DNA from: JACQMJ01 sp964373495
Lineage (GTDB): Bacteria > Patescibacteriota > Minisyncoccia > Sungbacterales > SURF-37
DNA length: 19,735 nt
Reading direction: 5' to 3'
Assembly (NCBI GenBank): GCA_964373495.1
Contig: CAYJUW010000012.1
Span: 1-19,735 of the forward strand
Below the pieces are notes generated by a model. It ran no database searches and had not been told where the DNA came from. It saw nothing but the letters and a program-made list of their open reading frames with translations. The translations under genes were made by a program, and so were the position numbers. Of the stretch, positions 1 through 10,589 are shown one piece after another; position 1 is the stretch's first letter, and each line of letters opens with the position of its first letter.

Positions 1-65
1 CTAGGGATTAGGGACTAGGCACTAGGCGCCGAATCTAGTGCCTAACCACTAGTGCCTAGTGCCTC
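1..65. repeat. Palindromic/direct repeat of a CTAGTGCCTA-type unit before groES
   Basis: The unit CTAGTGCCTA and its complement TAGGCACTAG recur several times in 65 bases, so the segment can fold back on itself (ACTAGGCACTAG near 14-26 against CTAGTGCCTAGT near 49-61). The repeat runs up to the groES start codon and leaves no room for a Shine-Dalgarno sequence. The window edge may cut its left end. No promoter is visible in it. Confidence 0.6.
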
Positions 66-368
66 ATGATGATGGCGATAAAAATCAAGCCGTTAGGCGA
101 TCGGGTGCTGATCGAGCCCATCACCGAAGCCGAGAAAACCAAGGCCGGGATCTACCTGCCGGACACCGCATCCAAGGAGCGGCCGGAGCAGGGCCGGGTG
201 ATTGCCGTTGGCGAAGGCAAGACGCTCGATTCCGGCAAAACCGTTCCGATCAAGGTCAAGAAGGGCCAGAAGGTCCTGTTTACGAAGTACGGCCCGAACG
301 AGATAAAGGTCGGGGGGAAAGAGTATTTGATTGCGAAAGAGGAAGACATCCTAGCCATCATCGAGTAA
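66..368 (+). CDS. groES: Co-chaperonin GroES (Cpn10)
   Basis: GroES forms the heptameric lid of the GroEL folding chamber in the cytoplasm. The protein is 98-100 residues, the normal family length. It begins with the typical IKPLGDRVLIEP strand, continues with a mobile-loop region rich in K/A/G (EKTKAGIYLPDTA), and ends with the EEDILAIIE strand. Three in-frame ATG codons lie in a row at 66, 69 and 72. The third gives the family-like start MAIKIKPLG, and the sequence does not decide between them. There is no SD because a palindromic repeat precedes the gene directly. groEL follows 152 bases downstream in the usual order, separated by a repeat element. The stop codon TAA is the loop of an 11-bp hairpin. 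Identification is secure. Confidence 0.97.
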   Translation: MMMAIKIKPLGDRVLIEPITEAEKTKAGIYLPDTASKERPEQGRVIAVGEGKTLDSGKTVPIKVKKGQKVLFTKYGPNEIKVGGKEYLIAKEEDILAIIE

Positions 369-379
369 CTCGATGATGG
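355..379 (+). repeat. Hairpin centred on the groES stop codon
   Basis: CCATCATCGAG (355-365) is the exact reverse complement of CTCGATGATGG (369-379). The three loop bases are the TAA stop of groES. The left arm is coding sequence for the last residues. There is no U-tract, so it is not a classical terminator. It could affect termination of translation, mRNA ends, or groES/groEL expression ratio; those roles are inferred. Confidence 0.7.
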
Positions 380-390
380 AAGTCCGAAGT

Positions 391-510
391 CCTAAACCCG
401 AAACCCTAAACAAATCCCAATGACCAAAATCAAAAATTCAAAACACGTTTTGGGTTTGAGTATTTGGATTTTGAGTTTGTTTAGGGTTTAGAGCTTGGGG
501 TTTAGGGTTT
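391..510. repeat. AT-rich interspersed palindrome, family B, copy 1 (groES-groEL gap)
   Basis: This imperfect inverted repeat has left arm parts such as AAACCCTAAACAAATCCCAA and AAAATTCAAAACACG, and right arm parts such as TTTTGGGTTTGAG, TTTGTTTAGGGTTT and GGGGTTTAGGG. The centre is near 448-452. The same layout (AAATCC-CAAACAAAT-CCAAAATTCAAAACGTG, then its complement) occurs at 6543-6840 and inside the 16S gene at 19558-19692. It is much more AT-rich than the genes on either side. Confidence 0.8.
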
Positions 511-520
511 CATACGAAGT

Positions 521-2170
521 ATGGCAAAACAAATTCTATTCAACGACGCGGCTCGCCACGCCCTCAAGCGCGGCGTAGACAAAGTCGCAGATGCGGTACG
601 GGTCACCCTCGGCCCCAAGGGCCGGAACGTGGTGCTGGACAAGGGCTACGGCAGTCCGACCATCACCAACGACGGCGTGACCATTGCCAAGGAGATTACG
701 CTCGAAGACAAGATCGAAAACCTCGGCGCCGAGCTGGTCAAGGAGGTGGCCTCCAAGACCAATGACGTGGCCGGCGACGGCACGACCACGGCCACGCTTT
801 TGGCTCAAACCATCATCACCGAGGGCTTCAAGCACTTGGCCGCCGGGGTCAACCCGGTCGGCATTCAGCGCGGCATCCAGCGTTCGAGCGACCTTGTGGT
901 GGAGCACTTGAAGAAGATGTCCCATCCGGTGGCCGGGCACGCCGAGATCGCCCAGGTGGCGACCATATCGGCCAAGGATCGCGAGATTGGCAAGCTCCTG
1001 GCGGACATCATTGATAAAGTAGGGAAGGATGCCGTGATTACCGTCGAGGATTCCCAGACCTTCGGCGTGGAGCAGGAGGTCGTGGAGGGGCTGCAGTTCG
1101 ACCGCGGCTACGTCTCCCCCTACATGATCACCAACGCCGAGCGGATGGAGGCGGTCTATGAGAACCCTCAGGTTTTAATCACCGATAAGAAGCTCTCGAG
1201 CTTGCAGGATATCCTGCCGGTGCTCGAAAAAGTGGCCAAATCCGGCCGGAAGGAAATTGTCATCATCGCCGAGGACGTGGAGGGCGAGGCCCTGGCTACG
1301 CTCGTGGTCAATAAGCTCCGCGGCGCCTTCAATGCTCTTGCGGTCAAGGCGCCGGGGTTCGGCGACCGCCGCAAGGAAATGCTCGAAGACATCGCCATCG
1401 TCACCGGCGGCCGGGTGATTTCCGAGGAGGTCGGCTTGAAGCTCGAGAACGTTGATCTGGAAATGCTCGGCTCGGCCAGGCGCGTCGTGGCCAATAAGGA
1501 AACCACCACCATCATCAGCGGCCGCGGCAAAAAGCCGGACATTGAAAAGCGGGTGAAGCAGATCCGCGCTGAAATCGAGAACACAAAATCCGAGTTTGAC
1601 CGCGAGAAGCTCGAGGAGCGTTTGGCCAAGCTCTCGGGCGGCGTGGCCCTGATCAAGGCCGGTGCGGCCTCGGAGGTGGAACAAAAGGAGAAGAAGCTGC
1701 GCATCGAGGACGCCATCCAGGCCACCAAGGCGGCCATCGAGGAGGGGATCGTGCCTGGCGGCGGCGTGGCCCTGCTGCGGACGGCTCCGGCGCTGGCTGA
1801 TGCCATCAAGCGCCTGGAGCGCGATGAGCGGATTAGCCACGATGAGAAGGTCGGCATGGAAATTCTGGCATCAGCCCTCGAGGCGCCCCTAAAGCAGATT
1901 GCCATGAACGCCGGTCTGGAGGGCACGGTCGTGGCCCAGGCGGTGAGGAAAATGAAGGGCTCGTCGGGCTTCAATGCCGAGACCGGCGAGTACGAGGATT
2001 TGGTCAAGGCCGGCATTGTGGATCCGACCAAGGTGGTGCGCTCCGAAATCCAGAACGCGGCGTCCGTAGCCGGCATGCTGCTGACCACCGAAGCCGTGGT
2101 CGGCGAACTGCCGAAAAAGGAGGGTCCGCCAGGCGGCGGGATGCCCTCGATGCCGCATGAGGACTACTAG
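521..2170 (+). CDS. groEL: Chaperonin GroEL (Cpn60)
   Basis: GroEL is the ATP-driven double-ring chaperonin that folds cytoplasmic proteins with GroES. The 549-residue length is normal. Visible signatures are the N-terminal VTLGPKGRNVVLDK, the ATP-binding GDGTTTATLLAQ near residue 86, the apical-domain segment beginning EGLQFDRGY, and the late equatorial stretch RIEDAIQATKAAIEEG-VPGGGVALL, which holds the catalytic aspartate equivalent to D398 of E. coli GroEL. The C-terminus ends GGGMPSMPHEDY, a shortened version of the usual GGM-rich tail. The start ATG at 521 (MAKQILFNDAAR) fits the family; no SD precedes it, only the end of a repeat and CATACGAAGT. The stop TAG lies inside the left arm of another inverted repeat. 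Confidence 0.98.
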   Translation: MAKQILFNDAARHALKRGVDKVADAVRVTLGPKGRNVVLDKGYGSPTITNDGVTIAKEITLEDKIENLGAELVKEVASKTNDVAGDGTTTATLLAQTIITEGFKHLAAGVNPVGIQRGIQRSSDLVVEHLKKMSHPVAGHAEIAQVATISAKDREIGKLLADIIDKVGKDAVITVEDSQTFGVEQEVVEGLQFDRGYVSPYMITNAERMEAVYENPQVLITDKKLSSLQDILPVLEKVAKSGRKEIVIIAEDVEGEALATLVVNKLRGAFNALAVKAPGFGDRRKEMLEDIAIVTGGRVISEEVGLKLENVDLEMLGSARRVVANKETTTIISGRGKKPDIEKRVKQIRAEIENTKSEFDREKLEERLAKLSGGVALIKAGAASEVEQKEKKLRIEDAIQATKAAIEEGIVPGGGVALLRTAPALADAIKRLERDERISHDEKVGMEILASALEAPLKQIAMNAGLEGTVVAQAVRKMKGSSGFNAETGEYEDLVKAGIVDPTKVVRSEIQNAASVAGMLLTTEAVVGELPKKEGPPGGGMPSMPHEDY

Positions 2171-2206
2171 CGAGAATCTGGAATCTGGAAATTAGAATCT
2201 AGTAGT
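2163..2206 (+). repeat. Inverted repeat containing the groEL stop codon
   Basis: ACTACTAG (2163-2170) contains the groEL TAG stop and is the exact reverse complement of CTAGTAGT (2199-2206). The loop holds repeated GAATCTGGAATCTGG and TTAGAATCT units. It resembles other short palindromes that begin at stop codons in this window. Confidence 0.6.
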
Positions 2207-2214
2207 GCGAGTAA

Positions 2215-2284
2215 ACCCCAAATCCCCGCGCATGCGCGGGGCTTTGGGTGCCAGAAGAATCAGTTAGCGCGGCTCTTCTTTTTT
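2215..2284 (+). terminator. Terminator region after groEL (two hairpins)
   Basis: A strong GC hairpin spans 2215-2249: ACCCCAAA pairs with TTTGGGGT-like bases, and inside it CCCCGCGC pairs with GCGCGGGG. It is followed by only a short CTTT. About 25 bases on, AGAAGA (2253-2258) can pair with TCTTCT (2274-2279), which leads into a run of T to 2284. Together they look like the end of the groES-groEL transcript, but neither is a textbook terminator alone. Confidence 0.55.
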
Positions 2285-2301
2285 GTTGGCATTTCGCCCT
2301 A

Positions 2302-2328
2302 TTGCACCTCATGCCGATGTGTTATACT
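2302..2328 (+). promoter_or_regulatory. Extended -10 promoter of lemA, probably giving a leaderless mRNA
   Basis: TGTTATACT contains an extended -10 (TG, one base, then TATACT at 2323-2328). A weak -35 (TTGCAC, 2302-2307) lies 15 bases upstream. Transcription would start near 2335, one or two bases from the ATG at 2337. Confidence 0.6.
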
Positions 2329-2336
2329 TGCGGCAT

Positions 2337-2891
2337 ATGTTCACCACCTACATTATTCTTGGCGTTCTCGCATTGCTCATCATCTGGCTCATTGCGGCCT
2401 ATAACGGCCTGGTGCGGCTTCGCCAGCAGGCCGTGGAGGCGCTCTCGGATATTGACGTGCAGACCAAACGGCGCTTTGACCTCATCCCCAACCTGATGGA
2501 GACGGTGCGCGGCTACATGGGCCACGAGCGCGAGACGCTCGAAAGCGTTACGCATGCGCGAACGCAAGTCATGGCGGCCAAGAGTCCCGGCGAGCAGGCC
2601 CGGGCCAACGACATGCTCTCCAACACCCTGAAAACGCTTTTTGCCGTGTCGGAGAGCTATCCCGATTTGAAAGCCAACGCCAACTTCCTCGATCTCCAGC
2701 GCGAGCTGGCCGACACCGAGAACAAAATCCAGGCCAGCCGCCGCTTCTACAACGCCAATGTCCGCGACCTCAACGTTGCCATCCAGCAGTTCCCGAGGAA
2801 CATCATTGCCAATGTTTTCGGTTTCAAGGGGATGGAGTTCTTCGAGGCGGAAACACCGGAGGAGCGCGAGCCGGTGAAGGTGAAGTTTTGA
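2337..2891 (+). CDS. lemA: LemA family membrane protein
   Basis: LemA proteins are small membrane-anchored helical proteins of unknown biochemical role that are common in bacteria. The chosen start (2337) gives 184 residues. It opens with a single hydrophobic membrane helix (about residues 4-22, YIILGVLALLIIWLIAAYN) and continues with the family pattern LVRLRQQAVEALSDIDVQTKRR-DLIPNL, then a long helical region ending with FYNANVRDLN-IQ-FP--I-A--FGF. The reading frame stays open 54 bases further upstream to an earlier ATG. The -10 box overlaps that extra part, which makes 2337 the likely start. There is no SD. The gene stands alone between groEL and rpoB and has its own promoter. A palindromic repeat starts at the base after the stop codon. 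Confidence 0.92.
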   Translation: MFTTYIILGVLALLIIWLIAAYNGLVRLRQQAVEALSDIDVQTKRRFDLIPNLMETVRGYMGHERETLESVTHARTQVMAAKSPGEQARANDMLSNTLKTLFAVSESYPDLKANANFLDLQRELADTENKIQASRRFYNANVRDLNVAIQQFPRNIIANVFGFKGMEFFEAETPEEREPVKVKF

Positions 2892-2988
2892 ACCACGAGT
2901 CACATATCACATAACAAGACACACGACGTTCGCCGCCGTTTACCGTTTTTGCGTTTCGTGATTCGTGATATGTGATATGTGGTACGTG
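2892..2988. repeat. Palindromic repeat after lemA
   Basis: CACATATCACAT (2901-2912) is the exact complement of ATGTGATATGTG (2970-2981). The outer parts (ACCAC at 2892, GTGGTACGTG at the right) extend the symmetry, and CACGA/TCGTG motifs recur inside. The element starts directly after the lemA stop. The rest of the 417-base gap before rpoB holds a promoter and a structured leader. Confidence 0.7.
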
Positions 2989-3041
2989 CATCGTAGGGCA
3001 CTCGCGCCGGAGCGTTATCCACAGTTTAGTTTCCTTGGCTA

Positions 3042-3069
3042 TTGACAGGAAACGCCGGCCGAGTATAAT
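3042..3069 (+). promoter_or_regulatory. Consensus sigma-70 promoter upstream of rpoB
   Basis: TTGACA (3042-3047) and TATAAT (3064-3069) both match consensus exactly, with a 16-base spacer. Transcription should begin near 3076. This is the strongest promoter visible in the window and lies about 230 bases before the rpoB ATG. Confidence 0.85.
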
Positions 3070-3075
3070 GGCATC

Positions 3076-3240
3076 AACAACGCGAAAACGCCCGCCCCAT
3101 AGTCATCTGGTCATCGAAAGGAGGGTGTTTACCGATAAAATTTAGAGCTTTGCGCGAAGAATCCCCGTCTGCAATACGGCGGTAAGTCCGCGAAAATTAA
3201 TTGCACCCTTTGTAAAAGGGCCAATTTCTTTTGTTTTGTA
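3076..3240 (+). ncRNA. Candidate small RNA or rpoB-rpoC leader
   Basis: The stretch between the consensus promoter and a terminator-like hairpin has no open frame of note. Possible stems include AACGCCC (about 3083-3089) with GGGTGTT (about 3122-3128), which partly encloses an SD-like AAAGGAGGG, and a second hairpin around CCGTCTGCAATACGG. It could be a 165-base small RNA, or a leader that attenuates rpoBC transcription. It was not recognised as a known RNA family. Confidence 0.35.
3199..3239 (+). terminator. Terminator/attenuator-like hairpin in the rpoB leader
   Basis: AATTG-CA-CCCTTT (3199-3211), loop GTA, AAAGGG-C-CAATT (3215-3226) forms a stem followed by the T-rich tract TTTCTTTTGTTTTG. 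It lies between the strong promoter and rpoB, so it would reduce or gate read-through into rpoB. Confidence 0.6.
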
Positions 3241-3308
3241 TTTGCGCATCTGTTTGTAGGCGCATTCGTATGTCATAGCGTATAGTTTTGACGTTGCGCA
3301 TTATATTT

Positions 3309-6542
<3,234 letters not shown>

Positions 6543-6840
6543 ACCAAAATCCGAAGCACGAAGCACGAAATTCGAAACCCGAGACAAATCTCAATGCCCC
6601 AAATCCAAAATTCAAAACGTGTGTGGGATTTGGAAGTTTTAATTTCGAATTTGTCCCGCAACTTCCGCGACCGAAGGGAGCGAGAAGTTGGCGAGGATCC
6701 CGCACCTCCCGAACCGCTGCCTCGTGGTGCGAGGGAGTCAGTTTCGCGGAAGTGCGGGATCGCGCACTCTAACCTCACTTCGTTCGGGATGGTGCGCGGA
6801 TTTCGAATTTCGAGATTCGAATTTCGGATTTCGCGTACTG
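6543..6840. repeat. Family B palindrome (copy 2) with a second GC-rich palindrome nested in it (rpoB-rpoC gap)
   Basis: The gap holds no gene. Its left part (6543-6655) has family B arms: AATCCGAAGCACGAAGCACG, then CAAATCTCAATG, CCAAATCCAAAATTCAAAACG and the complement GATTTGG and AATTTCGAATTTG. Its right end (about 6800-6838) carries TTTCGAATTTCGAGATTCG and AATTTCGGATTTCG. Between them, about 6657-6798 is a GC-rich palindrome with GATCCCGCAC (6696-6705) complementary to GTGCGGGATC (6752-6761). This looks like one repeat inserted into another. No promoter for rpoC is evident, so rpoB and rpoC are probably cotranscribed through it. Confidence 0.75.
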
Positions 6841-6844
6841 GGCC

Positions 6845-9800
6845 ATGACCACCGAAACCCCCGTCCAAGATTTTACGTCCATCGTCTTGAAACTCGCCTC
6901 GCCCGAGGAAATCCTGTCGTGGTCCAAGGGCGAGGTGACCAAACCCGAGACGATCAACTACCGGACGGCCAAGCCCGAGCGGGACGGGCTCTTTGATGAA
7001 CGCATCTTCGGGCCGACCAAGGACTACGAGTGCTACTGCGGCAAGTATCGCCGCCTCCGCTACAAGGGCATCATCTGCGACAAGTGCGGGGTGGAGGTGA
7101 CGCGGGCCATCGTCCGAAGAGAGCGGATGGGGCACATCACCCTGGCCGCCGCGGTGAGCCACATCTGGTTCCTCCGCGGCGTGCCGTCCAAGATCGGCCT
7201 CATCCTCGACATGTCCATCACGGACCTGGAGAAAGCCATCTATTTTGCCGGCTACGTCGTGACCGCCATCCACGAGGACAAGCGCAAGAAGACCCTCGAG
7301 GAGATTGAGCGCGAGTTCAAAGTGAAGTCGCAAAAGGCCGTCGGGGCAGAGATCGAGAAACTGAAGGCGGCCAAAGAAAGAGCCAAGGAGGAACTCCGGG
7401 GCCTGAAGCCCTTAAAGGTGCTCTCCGAGGTGGAGTACCACCGCGTGAGTTTGAAATTCGGGGACGTGTTCGAGGCCGGCATCGGGGCCGAGGCCATCCG
7501 CAATATTTTGACCGCCGTGGACCTTGAGCGGCTGGAGGCCAACCTCGAGGCCGAGCTCGAGACCGCGCCGCCGGTGTTGAAGAAAAAGCACCTGAAACGC
7601 CTGAAGGTGGTGCGCTCGATGATTGCCAACCGCTTGCGGCCGGAATGGATGTTCCTGACCGTGCTCCCGGTGATCCCGCCTGACCTTCGGCCCATGGTAC
7701 CCTTGGACGGCGGCCGCTACGCTTCCTCGGACCTGAACGATCTCTACCGCCGGGTCATCAATCGCAATAACCGCCTAAAGCGCCTGTATGAGTTGCGAGC
7801 CCCGGAGGTGATCACCCGGAACGAGAAGCGCATGCTCCAGGAGGCGGTGGATGCCCTGATTGACAACTCGGCTCGGCGCGGCCAGGGCGCGGTGACCTCG
7901 CAGATCCAGCGCCGCCCCCTAAAATCGCTGGCCGATATCCTGAAGGGCAAGCAGGGCCGGTTCCGCCAGAACCTCTTGGGCAAACGGGTGGACTACTCCG
8001 GCCGCTCGGTGATCGTGGTCGGCCCGTCGTTGAAGCTCCACCAGTGCGGCCTGCCCAAGGAGATGGCCCTTGAGCTCTTCAAGCCCTTTGTCATCCGCAA
8101 GCTCATCGAGCGGGAGCTGGCCCACAACATCCGGGGCGCGGGGCGCCTGATCGAGGACCGGCCGCCGGAGGTGTGGGCGCTTCTGGAAGAGGTTATTGCC
8201 GAGGGCAAGTTGGTGCTCTTGAACCGCGCCCCAACCCTCCATCGTCTGGGCATCCAGGCCTTTCAGCCGGTCTTGATCGAGGGACACGCCATCCAGATTC
8301 ACCCCATGGTCTGCCCGCCGTTTAACGCCGATTTCGACGGCGACCAGATGGCCGTGCACGTGCCGCTGACTGAAGAGGCCCAGGCCGAATCGCGCGAGAT
8401 CATGCTCTCGGCTCTGAATCTCTTGAAGCCGGCCAACGGCCACCCCATTGTCGAGCCGACCAAAGACATGGTCCTGGGCGCCTTCTGGGCGACGACCATT
8501 GAGCAAGGGGCGGCCGGTGAGGGCAAGATCTTCGCCGATGAGCGGGATGCAATCGCCGCCTGCCTGCACGGGGCCGTGGATCTGCGCGCCAAGATCAAGG
8601 TGCGGCTCGCCGAGCGCCAGTCCGCAGACAGCCAGGGCGAATCGGGCGGGGTGGAAACCTCGGTCGGTCGGCTCCTCTTCAACCGCCTCCTGCCTCCGGA
8701 CTATCCCTTTGTCAATCAGGGAATGAAATCCACCGACGTGGAGGCCCTGGTCGGCGATCTCATCCAGCGCTACGGCATTCCCAACGTTCCTCCCATTCTG
8801 GATGCGTTGAAGGACTTCGGGTTCCACTACGCCACGGTTTCGGGCATCTCCTGGGGTATGGACGATCTAAAAATTCCGGCGATCAAACAGCAGGGAATTG
8901 CCGAGGCCGAAGAGGAGATCAGCCGGATTGACGATTACTACCGGCGGGGGCTCCTGACCGATCGCGAGCGCTACGGCCGGGTGGTGGAGATCTGGAGAAG
9001 CGTCATGGACAAGGTCCGCGAGGCCCTGCCCAAAACTCTTGATCAGGACGGCCCGGTTTCAACCATGGTCATCTCCAAGGCGCGGGGTACGTGGATTGCG
9101 GTCAACCAGATGTCGGGCATGAAAGGCCTGGTGGTCAACCCGGCCGGCAAGATCATTGAGCTGCCGGTACTCTCCTCCTACAAGGAGGGCTTGAACGTGC
9201 TCGAATACTTCATCTCCACCCACGGCGCCCGCAAGGGCACGGCCGACACGGCCCTCAAAACCGCGGTGGCCGGCTACCTCACCCGCCGGCTGGTTGACGT
9301 GTCCCAGGACGTGATCATCTCCGAGGAGGACTGCGGGACAAAGCGCGGTTTTGCCATCTATCGGAGCGACTCCGATGAAATCGGCCGGGCGTTTGGCATG
9401 CGGATCATGGGGCGGGTTGCCGCCCGCGATGTGGTGAGCCCGGACGGCCGGGTGCTGGTGAAGACCGGCGAGATGATCGTGCGGCACGTGGCCGAGGAGA
9501 TTGAACGCTCGGCCGCGAGCGAGGTGCTCGTCCGTTCGCCGATCGCCTGTAAGGGCGAGGCCGGCATTTGTCGGGCCTGCTACGGCCTGGACCTCGGCCG
9601 TGACGAGCTGATCCGCCTGGGCGAGGCCGTGGGCATCGTGGCCGCGCAGTCCATCGGCGAGCCCGGCACCCAGCTTACCATGCGCACCTTCCACACCGGC
9701 GGGGTGGCCGGCGGCGGCGACATCACCACCGGTCTGCCGCGCGTCGAGGAAATCTTTGAAGTGCGGGCGCCCAAGGGCCAGGCGGTGCTGGCCGGTGTCA

Positions 9801-10489
9801 ATGGAACCGTCGTGGAAATCCAGGAGGTCAACCGCGAGAAGATCATTCGTGTGGAGGTCGAGCCCGCGCTGGAGGATCTCGCCGCGGCCGGGGCGAAGAC
9901 GCCCAAGGGGAAAAAGAAGAAGGCCGGCCTGTCAAGGGAGATCCAGGAACTCTCCGTGCCGCCGGCCACCGGCCTGAAGGTTGGAGTCGGGAGCCGCGTA
10001 GCAAAAGGTGATCTCCTCTCGGAGGGGCACGCCGATCTGAAGGAGCTCTTCGGACTCTGCGGCAGCGAGCCGACCCAGCGCTACATCGTCAAGGAGGTGC
10101 AGAAAATTTACTCCCTGCAGGGCGCGCCGATCCACGACAAACACATCGAGGTAATCGTTCGGCAAATGTTCAGCCGCGTCCGGGTCAAGGATGCCGGAGA
10201 GGCCCGGTTTACCGCCGGCGAAGTGGTCGAGAAGCTGGCCTTCCGCGAGGAGAACCGCCGGCTGCTCCGTGAGGGCCGGAGGCCGGCTACGGCCACGCAG
10301 ATGCTCCTGGGCATCACCAAGGTGGCCCTCACGACCTCAAGCTTCCTCTCGGCGGCCTCTTTCCAGGAGACGGCCCGCGTGCTCATCAACGCCGCCATCG
10401 AAGGCCGGGAGGATCATCTCCGCGGCCTGAAGGAGAACGTCATCATCGGCCGGCTCATTCCGGCCGGCACCGCCTACCGCAAAAGATGA
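6845..10489 (+). CDS. rpoC: DNA-directed RNA polymerase subunit beta'
   Basis: RpoC carries the catalytic magnesium site of RNA polymerase. The 1214 residues are shorter than E. coli (1407) but complete. The N-terminal zinc ribbon has C63, C65, C78 and C81 (ECYCGKYRRLRYKG..CDKCG). The catalytic motif NADFDGDQM is at residues 494-502, with D496, D498 and D500. The second zinc site has C830, C902, C909 and C912 (DCGTKRG; ACKGEAGICRACYG). The bridge-helix/trigger-loop region reads VGIVAAQSIGEPGTQLTMRTFHTGG. The C-terminus ends with the usual NVIIGRLIPAGT. A Lys-rich insert (TPKGKKKKAG) sits near residue 1020. The start ATG at 6845 has no SD. The TGA stop lies inside the left arm of a 96-bp palindrome that fills the gap to rpsP. 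Confidence 0.98.
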   Translation: MTTETPVQDFTSIVLKLASPEEILSWSKGEVTKPETINYRTAKPERDGLFDERIFGPTKDYECYCGKYRRLRYKGIICDKCGVEVTRAIVRRERMGHITLAAAVSHIWFLRGVPSKIGLILDMSITDLEKAIYFAGYVVTAIHEDKRKKTLEEIEREFKVKSQKAVGAEIEKLKAAKERAKEELRGLKPLKVLSEVEYHRVSLKFGDVFEAGIGAEAIRNILTAVDLERLEANLEAELETAPPVLKKKHLKRLKVVRSMIANRLRPEWMFLTVLPVIPPDLRPMVPLDGGRYASSDLNDLYRRVINRNNRLKRLYELRAPEVITRNEKRMLQEAVDALIDNSARRGQGAVTSQIQRRPLKSLADILKGKQGRFRQNLLGKRVDYSGRSVIVVGPSLKLHQCGLPKEMALELFKPFVIRKLIERELAHNIRGAGRLIEDRPPEVWALLEEVIAEGKLVLLNRAPTLHRLGIQAFQPVLIEGHAIQIHPMVCPPFNADFDGDQMAVHVPLTEEAQAESREIMLSALNLLKPANGHPIVEPTKDMVLGAFWATTIEQGAAGEGKIFADERDAIAACLHGAVDLRAKIKVRLAERQSADSQGESGGVETSVGRLLFNRLLPPDYPFVNQGMKSTDVEALVGDLIQRYGIPNVPPILDALKDFGFHYATVSGISWGMDDLKIPAIKQQGIAEAEEEISRIDDYYRRGLLTDRERYGRVVEIWRSVMDKVREALPKTLDQDGPVSTMVISKARGTWIAVNQMSGMKGLVVNPAGKIIELPVLSSYKEGLNVLEYFISTHGARKGTADTALKTAVAGYLTRRLVDVSQDVIISEEDCGTKRGFAIYRSDSDEIGRAFGMRIMGRVAARDVVSPDGRVLVKTGEMIVRHVAEEIERSAASEVLVRSPIACKGEAGICRACYGLDLGRDELIRLGEAVGIVAAQSIGEPGTQLTMRTFHTGGVAGGGDITTGLPRVEEIFEVRAPKGQAVLAGVNGTVVEIQEVNREKIIRVEVEPALEDLAAAGAKTPKGKKKKAGLSREIQELSVPPATGLKVGVGSRVAKGDLLSEGHADLKELFGLCGSEPTQRYIVKEVQKIYSLQGAPIHDKHIEVIVRQMFSRVRVKDAGEARFTAGEVVEKLAFREENRRLLREGRRPATATQMLLGITKVALTTSSFLSAASFQETARVLINAAIEGREDHLRGLKENVIIGRLIPAGTAYRKR

Positions 10490-10581
10490 TGCCAATAGTG
10501 CGAATGCAATGCCAATCTGGCGAATTGCGAATCGGTATTCGCGATTGGTAGATTGGCATAAGATTTGTAGATTGGCATCAT
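10486..10581. repeat. Palindromic repeat family A, copy 1 (rpoC-rpsP gap)
   Basis: ATGATGCCAAT (10486-10496) pairs exactly with ATTGGCATCAT (10571-10581). Inside it TGCCAATCT pairs with AGATTGGCA, and GCGAAT-CGGT-ATTCGC forms the tip. The element contains the rpoC stop codon and ends 8 bases before the rpsP ATG. A near copy, with about nine base differences and one 2-base length difference by eye, lies inside the 16S rRNA gene at 19318-19415. Confidence 0.9.
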
Positions 10582-10589
10582 ACTGAGCT

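Noticed and set aside
1168..2088. Long open frame of about 306 codons on the minus strand opposite groEL
   Set aside because: It is the antisense shadow of a secure groEL gene; composition is Ser/Arg-rich with no motif, SD or promoter.
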